64,000 nucleotides of DNA from Bacteroidota bacterium (GCA_018222965.1 JAAEZH010000008.1:62001-126000); one strand, 5' to 3'. Positions 26,856-36,812 are shown, counted from the stretch's first letter. Made by a program: numbers and translations. Notes: generated by a model from the sequence alone, not told the origin.

Positions 26856-29800
26856 GTAGCCTTCAACCAACCACTCCCGCGCCGCCACAAAGGCCTGTAC
26901 CCAGGGAGAGATCGCATCCTCCCGACCTTTTGGATAATGCGCCCAGTTCCACGGAAACATGGAGCGCTCGATATGGGGCATCATGACCAGGTGGCGACCG
27001 TCTTCACTGGCCATCATGGCCGTGTTGTAGTCGCTGCCGTTCGGATTGGCCGGGTAGTCTTCGTAGCCGTAAGTAGCTACGATATTGTATTGATCGGCCG
27101 ATTTGGGGAGGTGGAATTTGCCTTCCCCATGCGAGATCCATACACCAAGGGTGCTGCCGCTTAAGCCGGAAAGCATCACAGAATTATTCTCCCCGATTTT
27201 CACGGAAGTGAAACCACTCTCGTGCTTGAAGGAGTCGTTGTGCTGCATCTTTGGCTTGATGTCGTGTGTCGGATTGATCAGCCCCAATTCGATGAAGAGC
27301 TGGCAACCATTACAGATACCAACCGAGAGCACATCCTCGCGGGCAAAGAAGTTTTCCAGCGCCCTTTTGGCGTTTTCGTTGTAGCGGAATGTCCCGGCCC
27401 AGCCTTTCGCAGAACCTAATACATCCGAATTGGAAAAACCACCTACGGCACCCAGAAATTGAATATCCTCCAGCGTCTCGCGACCACTCATGAGGTCGGT
27501 CATGTGCACATCGCGCACTTCGAAGCCGGCCAGATAAAGTGCATGCGCCAACTCCCGCTCCGAGTTACTCCCTTTCTCCCGGAGGATGGCGGCTTTCGGA
27601 CGAGCGCCCTTCACTTCCCGCGGAGGAATCTTGCCATCAAACTCAGCCGGGAAGTTGTACTCCAACGACTGGTATTTATAGTTGGCGTAGCGTATATCCG
27701 CCAGGCCATTAGCTGTTTGCTTTTGGTCGAGCAACCAGGAAGTTTCGTACCAAATATCCCGCAAAGCAGGAATAACAAAATCCTCCGAATCATCCCCGTT
27801 TATTACTTGCAGTTCGTTGCCTGCAAGGACAGTACCTATTCGATGACAATCGACCGGAAAATCTGCCAGCTTTGATTCTACAGACTCATCTTTTACCTGA
27901 ATCACCAGACCGGCATTTTCGGCAAATAGAACCTTGACAAAATCACTTTCACCAAGGGATGTGAGATCCACTTCTGCTCCTACACTTACACTCGGGAAAC
28001 ACATTTCCAAAAGCGTCGTGATCAATCCACCGGAGGAAACATCGTGCCCGGCAAGGATATCGCCCGCTTTGATCAGGTCCTGCAGGGCGTTGAATGCTGT
28101 AGCCAGTTTTTTAGCGTCTTTTACATCCGGTCCGTTGGCACCAATTTTATTTTGCGCTTGCGCGAATGAACTGCCGCCCAAATGGAAATCATCCTGCGAC
28201 AAGTTGATGTAGTAGATCGCTCCGCCTTCTTTCTGGAAGACCGGCTCGACAATCTTATTTATGTCTTCACAAACCCCGACACTGGAAATGATCACCGTAC
28301 CTGGAGCCAACACTTCGTCATCGCCGTACTTTTGCTTCATAGAAAGAGAATCCTTCCCGGTTGGGACGTTGATTCCCAAGTCAATACAAAAGTCAGAGAC
28401 CGCCTGAACGGCTTCATACAGCCGGGCATCCTCCCCTTCATTCCGGCAGGGCCACATCCAATTCGCGGAAAGCGAAACAGATTTCAATCCTTCTTCCAGA
28501 GGTGCCCAAACCAGATTGGTTAATGATTCGGCGACAGCCATGCGAGAACCTGCTGCCGGATTGATCAGCGCATGCACAGGAGCATGACCAATAGACGTTG
28601 CTGCTCCATGTTTTGTGTCAAAGCCCAAAGCCATCACGCCGCAGTTATTCAGCGGAAGCTGCAAAGGCCCGGTACACTGTTGCTTGGCGACCAGTCCGCC
28701 AACACAACGGTCCACTTTGTTGGTGAGCCAGTCTTTACAGGCTACCGCTTCGAGTCGTAATACTTGCTTGATGTATTCTCCGACTTTCGTCGAATCGTAT
28801 GCTATCTCGTCGTATGTGCGGTCAAGCGATTGATCGTCCATGATGGTCTTGGGCGAACTGCCAAACATGTCGGTCAGGGCCAGATCCATTGGTTTTTCGT
28901 CCTTACTTTCAGACACGGCTGTGAAGCGATAATCGCCGGTCACCTCCCCTACCACATACATGGGGGCACGCTCGCGCTCGGCAATCTTCGAAAGTAAATC
29001 AAGGTCTTCGGGAGAGATGATGAGTCCCATTCTTTCCTGGGATTCGTTGCCCAGAATTTCCTTACTGGAAAGAGTCGGGTCACCAATTGGCAATTGATCC
29101 AGATCGATGCGTCCGCCGGTTTCCTCAACAAGCTCGGAGAAACAATTGAGGTGGCCGCCTGCGCCGTGATCGTGGATGGCCACAATCGGATTCTTGCTGC
29201 TTTCCACCAGACTCCGGATGGTATTTGCCACCCGTTTTTGCATTTCCGGGTTGGAACGTTGTACTGCATTGAGCTCAATTCCGCTGCTGAATGAACCCGT
29301 ATCGGCCGAAGAAACGGCTGCACCTCCCATGCCAATGCGGTAGTTATCGCCACCGAGGAGTACAATTTTATCGCCGGTATGTGGTGTGTCTTTCAGTGCC
29401 TGAGAAGCTTTTCCCGAACCAACACCGCCCGCCATCATGATCACTTTATCGAAACCCAGTTTACGGGCGTGTTCTGCATGTTCGAAGGTGAGCAACGAAC
29501 CGGCAATAAGCGGCTGCCCAAATTTATTTCCAAAATCAGATGCTCCATTCGAAGCTTTGATCAGAATATCCACCGGAGCCTGGTATAGCCAGTCGCGCGC
29601 CGGCAAGGCATTTTCCCACGGACGGTTGTCTCTCAATCGGGAGTAAGGAGTCATGTATACAGCCGTACCAGCCAGTGGCAAAGAGCCTTTTCCTCCGGCC
29701 ATCCGATCGCGGATTTCTCCACCCGAGCCGGTTGCAGCCCCATTGAAGGGCTCGACGGTCGTCGGGAAGTTGTGCGTTTCTGCTTTGAGCGAAACCACAG

Positions 29801-30515
29801 ACTCAGATGTTGTTTTGGTATAGTTTGAAGGTTTGTCTGGTGCCTCGGGGGCGAATTGATTTACACGCGGGCCCTTCAAAAATGCCACATTGTCTTTGTA
29901 TGCTGAGACGATGCTGTTGGGATGAGCCTTTGAAGTCTTTTTGATCAGCGAGAAAAGCGATTCCGGCATCTCCTTGCCATCAATTACAAAAGTTCCATTG
30001 AAGATCTTGTGGCGGCAGTGCTCGCTGTTAATTTGGGAGAAGCCAAATACTTCGGAGTCCGTGAGGCTTCGTCCGATACGCTCGGCTACTTCTTCCAGGT
30101 AGGTCACCTCTTCATCGCTGAGGGCCAGTCCTTCTGATTTATTGTACCCCGCAATGTTGGTGATTGCTTTTACCGGCTCCGGTTGAATGGAAATTTCAAA
30201 GATCTGCTGATCCAGTTTTTCATACTTCTGAAAAAGCATGGGATCCATTTCCATATTTTCCTGCCAGGCTGAATATTTTTCGATGCGTCGAATGCCTTTG
30301 AGGCCCATATTCTGGGTAATCTCTACTGCATTCGTACTCCAGGGAGTCACCATTGCTGCCCGCGGACCGATGAAGGTTCCAGCCACCGCTTCCGTATCTA
30401 TTTTTGGCTGATCGCCGAATAACCAGACAAGTTTGGAAACGTCTTCAGCAGACAGGGATTCATCAAGTTGAACGGCAAACAAAGTATGAGCAGGATCTCC
30501 GAAAAAATGTATCAT
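26847..30515 (-). CDS. purL: Phosphoribosylformylglycinamidine synthase (single-chain)
   Basis: PurL makes FGAM from FGAR, glutamine and ATP, step four of purine synthesis, in the cytoplasm. The 1222 residues cover all domains: an N-terminal PurS-like part, two AIRS-type halves (with SLKAETHNFPTTVEPF and GDPTLSSKEILGNESQERM), and a C-terminal glutamine amidotransferase with the nucleophile in GICNGCQ (about residue 1066) and HGEGKFH. The length is near that of the single-chain proteobacterial enzyme. It stands alone with its own promoter; its 3' end overlaps the esterase gene by 9 bases. Assignment is secure. Confidence 0.98.
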   Translation of the reverse strand: MIHFFGDPAHTLFAVQLDESLSAEDVSKLVWLFGDQPKIDTEAVAGTFIGPRAAMVTPWSTNAVEITQNMGLKGIRRIEKYSAWQENMEMDPMLFQKYEKLDQQIFEISIQPEPVKAITNIAGYNKSEGLALSDEEVTYLEEVAERIGRSLTDSEVFGFSQINSEHCRHKIFNGTFVIDGKEMPESLFSLIKKTSKAHPNSIVSAYKDNVAFLKGPRVNQFAPEAPDKPSNYTKTTSESVVSLKAETHNFPTTVEPFNGAATGSGGEIRDRMAGGKGSLPLAGTAVYMTPYSRLRDNRPWENALPARDWLYQAPVDILIKASNGASDFGNKFGQPLIAGSLLTFEHAEHARKLGFDKVIMMAGGVGSGKASQALKDTPHTGDKIVLLGGDNYRIGMGGAAVSSADTGSFSSGIELNAVQRSNPEMQKRVANTIRSLVESSKNPIVAIHDHGAGGHLNCFSELVEETGGRIDLDQLPIGDPTLSSKEILGNESQERMGLIISPEDLDLLSKIAERERAPMYVVGEVTGDYRFTAVSESKDEKPMDLALTDMFGSSPKTIMDDQSLDRTYDEIAYDSTKVGEYIKQVLRLEAVACKDWLTNKVDRCVGGLVAKQQCTGPLQLPLNNCGVMALGFDTKHGAATSIGHAPVHALINPAAGSRMAVAESLTNLVWAPLEEGLKSVSLSANWMWPCRNEGEDARLYEAVQAVSDFCIDLGINVPTGKDSLSMKQKYGDDEVLAPGTVIISSVGVCEDINKIVEPVFQKEGGAIYYINLSQDDFHLGGSSFAQAQNKIGANGPDVKDAKKLATAFNALQDLIKAGDILAGHDVSSGGLITTLLEMCFPSVSVGAEVDLTSLGESDFVKVLFAENAGLVIQVKDESVESKLADFPVDCHRIGTVLAGNELQVINGDDSEDFVIPALRDIWYETSWLLDQKQTANGLADIRYANYKYQSLEYNFPAEFDGKIPPREVKGARPKAAILREKGSNSERELAHALYLAGFEVRDVHMTDLMSGRETLEDIQFLGAVGGFSNSDVLGSAKGWAGTFRYNENAKRALENFFAREDVLSVGICNGCQLFIELGLINPTHDIKPKMQHNDSFKHESGFTSVKIGENNSVMLSGLSGSTLGVWISHGEGKFHLPKSADQYNIVATYGYEDYPANPNGSDYNTAMMASEDGRHLVMMPHIERSMFPWNWAHYPKGREDAISPWVQAFVAAREWLVEGYLP

Positions 30516-30539
30516 GCGGCAGGCGTGTTAAATTTCCGG

Positions 30540-30570
30540 CAAAGATCGGGTCTTAGGCTGAGATGGGCAA
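30540..30570 (-). promoter_or_regulatory. Candidate Bacteroidota-type promoter of purL
   Basis: On the minus strand TTG is followed after 20 bases by GATCTTTG, one mismatch from the Bacteroidota -7 consensus TAnnTTTG. It ends 25 bases before the purL start codon. Position and spacing are good; the element itself is unproven. Confidence 0.4.
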
Positions 30571-30689
30571 GGATTTGGTTCGTTTAGTAGTGTATTGGTG
30601 AAATGGTGTATTGGTCAATTGGTCTATTTTAATGCGGGATTTACTCAGGAGCTATATCTTTATTGGCACAAATCAAACAATCAGATACT

Positions 30690-32381
30690 ATGCAACTAAC
30701 GCTTAGCAATTTTGAAGAGCATTTACCCACCAGAATTCTGAATCGGGGATTAGACTATTTTGAGGATAAGCTTGTGGTCGTTTTTCAGAAAGCAAAAAAC
30801 GACATTTATGCAGAAGTTGCAGGTAGTAATACATACCCCGTAAAACTAACTCTGGAAGGAGAAATCATAACAGAAATGTATTGCAGCTGCCCCTATTTTG
30901 ACAAAGAGTCGGTTTGTAAACATGTGGCAGCCGTTATTTATACCGCTGTCGAGGTTAATGCTGAATACAAGGAGCATTCAAAAAAAACCGTTGCTGATAA
31001 TCGGGCCCCAATTGACACTATCATTGATTCCTTAAGCGAATCCGAACTGCGCAATGCAATTTCAAACTTAGTAGAAAGGTTTGACGCTGTTAACACCTTT
31101 TTGCTGGCAGAATACAGCCACTATCTGGGAAATAAGGAATCAAAGAAAGCAGCGAAAGACCTGGTAAACAGTCGCATTAAACAGACTAGAAAAAGGTATG
31201 GCTTTATTGAATATCACGATTTCTCCCATTTATGCCATGACTTGTATACTTACATTCACCAGAAGGAAACCATGGATTTCAGCACGGTATTTCTGGCCGA
31301 AGAAATCATCACCAAACTCGCAGGTTTGTATCAAAAAGGTGCCGATGATTCTTCCGGTGATCTTTCAATGGCAATGAGTATTGCTTTCGATAGATTGAAT
31401 GCTGTTTCTTTGGATGAAAAAGAATCCGGCGGAAATGACCTTAGAAAATACATACATAAACTTGCCTGCCGGGAATTGAAAAAACAAAAATACAAGGGCT
31501 TTGACTGGGAGTATGACTGGGCCGGGGTTGCAGCAAACGCTGTTCTGACAGAGAAACAGGCGCAAAAATTGATGGATCTCCTTGAAGAGGAAATCAAAGA
31601 AAAAATGAAAGAGAATTCCGAATGGAATACCGGTCAATATTACCTGCCGTACATGTATCAAATCATTAAAAATTGGAAATCAAAAGAGGATGCCAGGGCC
31701 TTTCTGGAGCAGAACATCGAATATCGTACTGTGAGAGATTTAGCGCTTGAATTGTATTTGGACGAAGGAAATGATGCGGCCTTTCTGGACCTTATTCAGA
31801 AAAACAAAGAAAACGATCCCAACTCAAACAGCAGGATATGGGACGATTGGATGCTCCGTTACTACCAGAAAAAAGGCGACAAAGAAAATCAAATTAAAAT
31901 ACTGGAAAAGTTTTTCTTTGGGACCCCTTACCGCAATTTTGAATATTACGAAGAAATTAAATCCTTATTGACTGAAGATGAAATAAAGGAAAAAAGAGAA
32001 GAATACATTAAATATTACCAGAGCAAATCCCAGGGCTATTTCTCAGACACGCTGGCAAACTTGTTCATGGAAGCAGAACGTTGGCAGGAGTTTTTGCACT
32101 TGTTCCAACAAGATCCAGACATCAGAATGCTGAACCAGTACTTTACTGTTTTATCTGACCACTTTCCACAAGAAACCATACAAATGTACGTCCGGATTAT
32201 TCCTGAACGAATGGATGATGCAAGCAACAGGAATCATTACAGACAAGTCTGTCGGGATTTAAAGAAAATTCTAAAGCTGGGTGGTGAAGCAGAAGCCCGC
32301 CAAATAGCCGAAAATTGCCTCAAAAAGCATCCACGCCGCCGGGCAATGAGAGAAGAATTGGAGCGAATCGGGTTAGCTTGA
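30690..32381 (+). CDS. SWIM zinc-finger protein
   Basis: This 563-residue cytoplasmic protein has an N-terminal SWIM zinc finger: CSCPYF, then VCKHVAAVIY (about residues 70-90), giving the CxC...CxH zinc ligands. The rest is helical and probably made of TPR-like repeats. I chose the ATG at 30690 because the protein from there aligns with the usual SWIM start (NFEEHLPTRILNRGLDYF); a TTG 27 bases upstream is also in frame. SWIM proteins bind DNA or protein, and in bacteria often neighbour SNF2 helicases; none is present here. Exact role unknown. Confidence 0.85.
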   Translation: MQLTLSNFEEHLPTRILNRGLDYFEDKLVVVFQKAKNDIYAEVAGSNTYPVKLTLEGEIITEMYCSCPYFDKESVCKHVAAVIYTAVEVNAEYKEHSKKTVADNRAPIDTIIDSLSESELRNAISNLVERFDAVNTFLLAEYSHYLGNKESKKAAKDLVNSRIKQTRKRYGFIEYHDFSHLCHDLYTYIHQKETMDFSTVFLAEEIITKLAGLYQKGADDSSGDLSMAMSIAFDRLNAVSLDEKESGGNDLRKYIHKLACRELKKQKYKGFDWEYDWAGVAANAVLTEKQAQKLMDLLEEEIKEKMKENSEWNTGQYYLPYMYQIIKNWKSKEDARAFLEQNIEYRTVRDLALELYLDEGNDAAFLDLIQKNKENDPNSNSRIWDDWMLRYYQKKGDKENQIKILEKFFFGTPYRNFEYYEEIKSLLTEDEIKEKREEYIKYYQSKSQGYFSDTLANLFMEAERWQEFLHLFQQDPDIRMLNQYFTVLSDHFPQETIQMYVRIIPERMDDASNRNHYRQVCRDLKKILKLGGEAEARQIAENCLKKHPRRRAMREELERIGLA

Positions 32382-32623
32382 TGTTGGTTCTGTTATTTCC
32401 GTTCTTCTCGTTTATTCCGTTGGTACGTGGTACGTATTTTACGTGAATTGTAAAATCGTTCAACTCGTTGCATTGCGTAAAAATGAATGCGGCTCTACTC
32501 AACCCACCGTTTGCCGAAGGCAGACGACTCAACCAAACTCAACCGGAGGGACAGCACGAAGCGATGGACCGACCTCAACCAATTATATTCTTATATTATT
32601 CCAAACTTCCAGAGTCATCCTCC

Positions 32624-33064
32624 ATGAAAAAAGAAAAGAAAGACAAACACTTCATCCACAAACCGATCTACGAGGGAGGCCTGAAAGCCATGCGGCAGTT
32701 TATCTCCAAAAACATGCAGTACCCCGAAAAAGCAAAAGAGCATAAAATTGAAGGGACCGTAGTCATCCGTTACACCATCAATTTCAAAGGGAAAGTCGTG
32801 GAAACAAAGGTTGTCAAATCCCTCGATCCGGAATGTGATCAGGAAGCCGTGAGACTGGTGAAACTATTGCGGTTTTACGTACCTAAAAACCGAAAGAAAA
32901 AATTGAAATTCCACAAACGCATTCAGATCCACTTTCGATTACCAAAGGAAAAACCGCAGGAGAAAATTTCGGAGATCAGTTATACTGTTACCCCCGCAAA
33001 AAAGGAAGAAGGAACGCCCAAAAAAGAAGATAAAAGCGGAGGATATACGATTTTTATTAACTAA
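32624..33064 (+). CDS. TonB C-terminal domain protein without membrane anchor
   Basis: From the ATG at 32624 the protein has 146 residues. It carries a TonB C-terminal-like domain (YEGGLKAMRQFISKNMQYP, then GTVVIRYTINFKGKV and QEAVRLVKLL), the form common in Bacteroidota energy-transducer relatives. It lacks a transmembrane anchor or signal peptide, so it cannot act as a normal TonB; it may be a scaffold or a remnant. A longer frame upstream to 32468 reads through what looks like non-coding DNA. The C-terminus is Lys/Glu-rich. Its end overlaps the convergent SpoIIE gene by 8 bases. Confidence 0.7.
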   Translation: MKKEKKDKHFIHKPIYEGGLKAMRQFISKNMQYPEKAKEHKIEGTVVIRYTINFKGKVVETKVVKSLDPECDQEAVRLVKLLRFYVPKNRKKKLKFHKRIQIHFRLPKEKPQEKISEISYTVTPAKKEEGTPKKEDKSGGYTIFIN

Positions 33065-34268
33065 TTCTCCTCTCCCCCATCCACCGAAGGGCCAGCACAG
33101 TATAATCATCTACCTGAGGAGCAGCACCTACAAAATCAACCACGGCCTTCTCAAGGGCACTGACCAGGGAGCGCATAGAAATATGCCTTTCGCGGTTTAG
33201 TTGGATTTCTATGCGATCAAAATCGAACAGTACTTCCTGGCTGTTTTTGGCTTCGGTAATGCCGTCGGTGTAAAGAACCAGGGAGTCTCCCGGATCGAGC
33301 TGCAGGGCTGTCACCGGAAAAGAGGCATCGGAGGCAATGCCTACCAACGGACTTTTAGGCAACTCCATCAACTCAAACCGATTGCCCTTATGGGACAGGT
33401 AAGCCGGATTGTGACCGGCATTGATGTAACGCATTAATCCGCTGCGCACATTAAGGACAGCAGCGAAAACACTGACAAACATCATATCTTCATTATCGCG
33501 TGCCAGCCAGCTGTTTACGGCAGGTAATACTTCTTCCAAATTGGTGTTGCTGCTCAGATACAGACGCAGCGAGGTGATAATCCGCATGGTGAAAAGGGCA
33601 GCCGGCATTCCCTTGCCCGAAACATCCCCTATGGCAAAATAGATGTGGTCCTCATCAAGTGCCAAAGCATCGTAAAAGTCGCCACCAACATTGCGCGCCT
33701 GATTGATCAGGGCGAAAGCGTCAATATGCGGAAACCGGGGCAACAATTTGCTGCCATCCGGGACAATACCACTTTGGATTTTCCCGGCAGTTTCCAGCTC
33801 CTTTTCCATCAACTGGTACTTCAACTGCTGCTCGACTTTTACCATGAGCGCCTCGTTGTTGCGCTGCAATCGGTCGGCCATCATGCCCAACAGATTTTGA
33901 GCGCCTGAGCGTGTCAAAGCCAGTTTGTTCCAAAAAATTTCTTCGGGAATAAGTAGTATCCGGCTGCTCTTTTCGGCGACAGCCTTAGCAGAGGTAGCTT
34001 TGCCTCCAACAAGAGACATTTCTCCCAGACATTCTCCCGGCGGAATGGGGATAGAAACCTCCGCACCATCCTTTTCGAGAATAACCCGTAGCTCGCCGGC
34101 AATCAATAAAAAAAGCGTGTTGTTTACCTCCCCCGGCTTGATCAATGTGGCCCCTGGTTCCAGCTGCTTTACACTGCCGGATGTCAGAATATCCCAAATC
34201 TGCTCAGGAGTAAATCCCTTGAACAAACTAAAACGGGAAAGGGTATCTATGATGGAAGTGGTAGACAT
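33057..34268 (-). CDS. Cyclic-nucleotide-binding domain plus SpoIIE-type PP2C phosphatase
   Basis: The 403-residue soluble protein joins an N-terminal cNMP-binding domain (about 15-130; PPGECLGEMSLVGG is the phosphate-binding cassette region) to a C-terminal SpoIIE/RsbU phosphatase (about 195-400) with NVGGDFYDA, GDVSGKGMPAAL, INAGHNP and DDYTVLAL, all metal-site motifs present. Such proteins dephosphorylate anti-sigma-factor antagonists in partner-switching pathways, here likely controlled by a cyclic nucleotide or similar ligand. No partner kinase or antagonist is encoded nearby. The domain calls are secure; the target is unknown. Confidence 0.92.
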   Translation of the reverse strand: MSTTSIIDTLSRFSLFKGFTPEQIWDILTSGSVKQLEPGATLIKPGEVNNTLFLLIAGELRVILEKDGAEVSIPIPPGECLGEMSLVGGKATSAKAVAEKSSRILLIPEEIFWNKLALTRSGAQNLLGMMADRLQRNNEALMVKVEQQLKYQLMEKELETAGKIQSGIVPDGSKLLPRFPHIDAFALINQARNVGGDFYDALALDEDHIYFAIGDVSGKGMPAALFTMRIITSLRLYLSSNTNLEEVLPAVNSWLARDNEDMMFVSVFAAVLNVRSGLMRYINAGHNPAYLSHKGNRFELMELPKSPLVGIASDASFPVTALQLDPGDSLVLYTDGITEAKNSQEVLFDFDRIEIQLNRERHISMRSLVSALEKAVVDFVGAAPQVDDYTVLALRWMGERRIS

Positions 34269-34390
34269 CGACCCGCAAAATAGGAATTAATTGGTTCGGG
34301 ACGTTTTATGCGTTTAATAAGTTTTATTGGTTTGATGCGAATTTAGAGGGAACCTGGTAAATCCTGTTCTACATTCGGGTTTTTCTTTAA

Positions 34391-34431
34391 TACGTGATAC
34401 GCGATACGGTGTACGTGGTACGTGGTACGCG
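34391..34431. repeat. Degenerate short tandem repeat (tacgtggtacg type)
   Basis: Five or so variants of TACGTGGTACG or TACGCGATACG follow each other in the gap between two minus-strand genes. A shorter similar stretch lies at about 32419-32441. No function is apparent. Confidence 0.5.
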
Positions 34432-34457
34432 ATTTTACATTCTACCTTCTCAATTCA

Positions 34458-35246
34458 TCATTCACCATTATTCAGCATAAACCCAATGGCTTCCTTATTG
34501 AAAACAGCCGGCTGTTCCACATTCACAACATGGCCGCAGTCCGCGATAACATGTAAGTGGGAGGAAGTATGATTGCCTACCAGTTTACTGATGGACGGCA
34601 AAAACATATGATCTTGTTCTCCCATGATATACAAAGTAGGTACACCACTGTCTTTTATGCGAAAAAATCGAAGGAGGGGATTCACCTCCGAAGCGAGGGT
34701 AAACCAACGAATAAATTCTTTTTGATACAATTTGCGGGCCTCCCGGATGAAGAGATTTCTGGACTCTCTGTGGGTCTTCCGGGGCATGATGATAAAGGCG
34801 AAAAGTTTGTACAGCAAAATATAAGGTACTACCGATTTCAGCCAGACACCCATTTTTAGCAGGAGCTTACCGCGCACATTCAATTTCATTACAGCGCCAC
34901 CAAGTATCATGCTGGTTGTGCGATCGGGATGCCGTTCAGTAATTTCGCGAATGATGATAGTGCCCAGGGAGATTCCTACAAAATGCGATTTTTGAATGCC
35001 GAGATGATCCAACACCTCAATAACTTCATCACCGATCACATCAAAAGTGTAGCGCTTCATCTTGCTGTAAAGCGGTGCTTTCGACTTCCCGTGTCCGCGC
35101 AGATCGATCAACAGCACATTAAAATGCTCCTGAAAATCACGGATCTGCCGAAACCAAATAGAACTGCTCCCTCCGGCTCCATGCACGAAGGTAACCCATT
35201 CAGCTTCCGGGCTATGCTCGTATATTTTGTAGTATAACACAGGCAA
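34458..35246 (-). CDS. Alpha/beta-fold hydrolase
   Basis: This 262-residue cytoplasmic alpha/beta hydrolase has the oxyanion-hole motif FVHGAGGSSS (about 19-28), LIDLRGHGKS, the nucleophile elbow VGISLGT (Ser at about residue 93), an acid in GEQDHMFLP and the catalytic His in DCGHVVNVEQP. A hydrophobic cap helix region is present at about 135-160. Relatives include many esterases and lactone hydrolases; the substrate cannot be told. The gene stands alone on the minus strand. Confidence 0.88.
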   Translation of the reverse strand: MPVLYYKIYEHSPEAEWVTFVHGAGGSSSIWFRQIRDFQEHFNVLLIDLRGHGKSKAPLYSKMKRYTFDVIGDEVIEVLDHLGIQKSHFVGISLGTIIIREITERHPDRTTSMILGGAVMKLNVRGKLLLKMGVWLKSVVPYILLYKLFAFIIMPRKTHRESRNLFIREARKLYQKEFIRWFTLASEVNPLLRFFRIKDSGVPTLYIMGEQDHMFLPSISKLVGNHTSSHLHVIADCGHVVNVEQPAVFNKEAIGFMLNNGE

Positions 35247-35376
35247 AAAACAGCCCCGAAGGTATTATGTTTATTTGAAATGCCGAATTAAGTGCCTTAG
35301 AGAAGTCTTATTAGTGCGCTTCCGCGAATGGCGTTAGCTTCCTTAGAGGTAGCATTCGGAGAGGCAAACTCAAGCC

Positions 35377-35514
35377 TCAAAACATAGAAACCACCCACTT
35401 CCCCAATCCGGAAAATATGGCCAGCCATACCAGGCCTTTTACAAAGAAGAATAGAAATCCGGCGACACCAATCTTTTTCAACCAGGGTTTCACTGCATTC
35501 ATCAGTATATACAT
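35377..35514 (-). CDS. 45-residue single-span membrane peptide
   Basis: A short frame encodes a basic N-terminus (VKPWLKKIGV) followed by one hydrophobic span (AGFLFFFVKGLVWLAIF) and a short tail. The pattern of a WLKKIG motif then a FLFF..KGL.WL span is one I associate with small conserved Bacteroidota membrane peptides. The start could also be the ATG four codons later. It sits 130 bases upstream of the alpha/beta hydrolase gene on the same strand. Function unknown. Confidence 0.6.
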   Translation of the reverse strand: MYILMNAVKPWLKKIGVAGFLFFFVKGLVWLAIFSGLGKWVVSMF

Positions 35515-35644
35515 TTTGAGAGCCTAACAGTATTTAAAGCTCACAGGTTTTTTAAATCATCTGCTTTAGGATCGATTAGAGTCCCAAATCTACTATTTAG
35601 ACTCATTCTAAACAAATAGCTGACAGAAAGATGACATTGGGTGC

Positions 35645-35748
35645 GTTTGATGCGTTTGATGCGTTTGATGCGAAATTATAGGAGTGCTGAAAATTCAAAA
35701 TTCAGCATTCTTTATTTCCCATTTACTCCAGGTTGAGATTGCCCGGCC
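35645..35748. repeat. Intergenic repeat, partial copy C, with three 9-bp tandem units
   Basis: It begins with three tandem copies of GTTTGATGC (35645-35671), then matches the first 100 bases of the larger repeat copies A and B, including the hairpin TGCTGAA...TTCAGCA, and stops at GCCCGGCC. A 20-base fragment of the same start lies at about 34330-34350. Confidence 0.75.
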
Positions 35749-35896
35749 AACGTGCGTAAAGAGCTCATCTTAAATCAAGCTTGACACGTATAAAACCTTA
35801 AAACGTATCAAACGTATCAAACCAATCGCGAAGCGATGCATTAAACCATTCGGCGAAAGCCGGGTCAAAAACCCCATAAACCAAAATCACACAACA

Positions 35897-36340
35897 ATGA
35901 AAGTCTTGTTTAAAACCCCAATCACTGCATTTCTACTTATTTCTTTTATCGCCCTTAGCGGAATGGCCTTTACGCCCGTTTCTATGTCAACAGACGACTG
36001 CCCTAACATGGAGCCACCCCGCTGGGAAAAACTCGGACAACGAAAAGTAAATCGCGGACTCGACCACGATGAAATTTTCGTTACTGCCAGAGATGGTCGT
36101 TTCTCCAAGATCAAACTAAAGGTTCGAAAGTCTGGCATCAACATGCACCGCCTGGTCCTGCATTTTGGCAATGGCACTACCCAGGAAGTGAATGTGCGCA
36201 ATAACATTCCCGCTGGCGGAGAAACACGGGTTATTGATATTAAAGGTGGAAAACGCATTCTCAAAAAAGCCGTCTTTTTCTACGACACCAAAGGAATTAT
36301 CAACAACAAAGCTACTGTCGAACTTTGGGGAAGACATTGA
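35897..36340 (+). CDS. Secreted DUF2541-like protein
   Basis: This 147-residue protein has an N-terminal signal sequence (FLLISFIALSGMAF) and a mature beta-rich domain: KLGQRKVNRGLDHDEI, FSKIKLKVRKSGI, LHFGNGTTQEV, AGGETRVIDIKGG and ATVELWGRH at the end. This matches the DUF2541 pattern of small exported proteins, whose function is unknown. It should be periplasmic. The hairpin of repeat copy A follows the stop by 40 bases and may end the transcript. A variant of the 13-bp intergenic motif (TTCGGCGAAAGCC) lies at 35849-35861. Confidence 0.75.
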   Translation: MKVLFKTPITAFLLISFIALSGMAFTPVSMSTDDCPNMEPPRWEKLGQRKVNRGLDHDEIFVTARDGRFSKIKLKVRKSGINMHRLVLHFGNGTTQEVNVRNNIPAGGETRVIDIKGGKRILKKAVFFYDTKGIINNKATVELWGRH

Positions 36341-36347
36341 TTGGGAA

Positions 36348-36657
36348 ACGTTTGATGCGTTTGATGCGAATTTACAGGGGTGCTGAAAATTCAAAATTCA
36401 GCATTCTTTATTTCCCATTTACGTCAGGTTGAGACTGCCCGGCTAAAGCAGGCAGGGTTGAAAATCCACCTGCGCCCTGGCGAGCTTCGGCGGATGGTTG
36501 AAGTCTAGCTGAGAAGCGAGAGAAAACTAATTTATAATTCATACCTGCCACACCAACATTGCCGACATTAAAAATTAGTATCTAAGAATTATCAATTCAA
36601 AATTCCTCATTCCTCATTCTGAATTTTACATTCCCCCCTTCTCCCCTTCTCTGTGTG
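36348..36657. repeat. Intergenic structured repeat, copy A (about 310 bp)
   Basis: Starting 8 bases after the DUF2541 gene, it matches copy B (41982-42273) nearly throughout, from ACGTTTGATGCG to CTCTGTGTG. It contains a hairpin TGCTGAA...TTCAGCA (36381-36403) and a second, larger dyad around the CGAGCTTCGGCGGAT block. No coding frame is conserved between copies. The remaining bases to the sigma-factor gene (36658-36812) show no feature. Confidence 0.85.
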
Positions 36658-36812
36658 CGGCAAATATTGACTGATTGGCAAATGCCAGAGAACAGCGGGT
36701 TCTGCTTCCTCTGCGCACACTGCGTGAAACAGTTGCTTCTGTCTAATTAAACATTACCACCTAAAAATTAAGAATTCCCCATTTCTCATTCTTTCATACC
36801 TTAGACCGGTCA

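Noticed and set aside
26937-29646. Plus-strand frames opposite purL
   Set aside because: They are antisense shadows of a well-conserved gene, with no domains.
32468-32623. N-terminal extension of the TonB-C protein
   Set aside because: The upstream codons show no domain or signal, and the domain starts cleanly after the ATG at 32624.
35645-35671. Three tandem GTTTGATGC units as a CRISPR remnant
   Set aside because: The unit is only 9 bases with no spacers and no cas genes nearby; it belongs to the intergenic repeat family.
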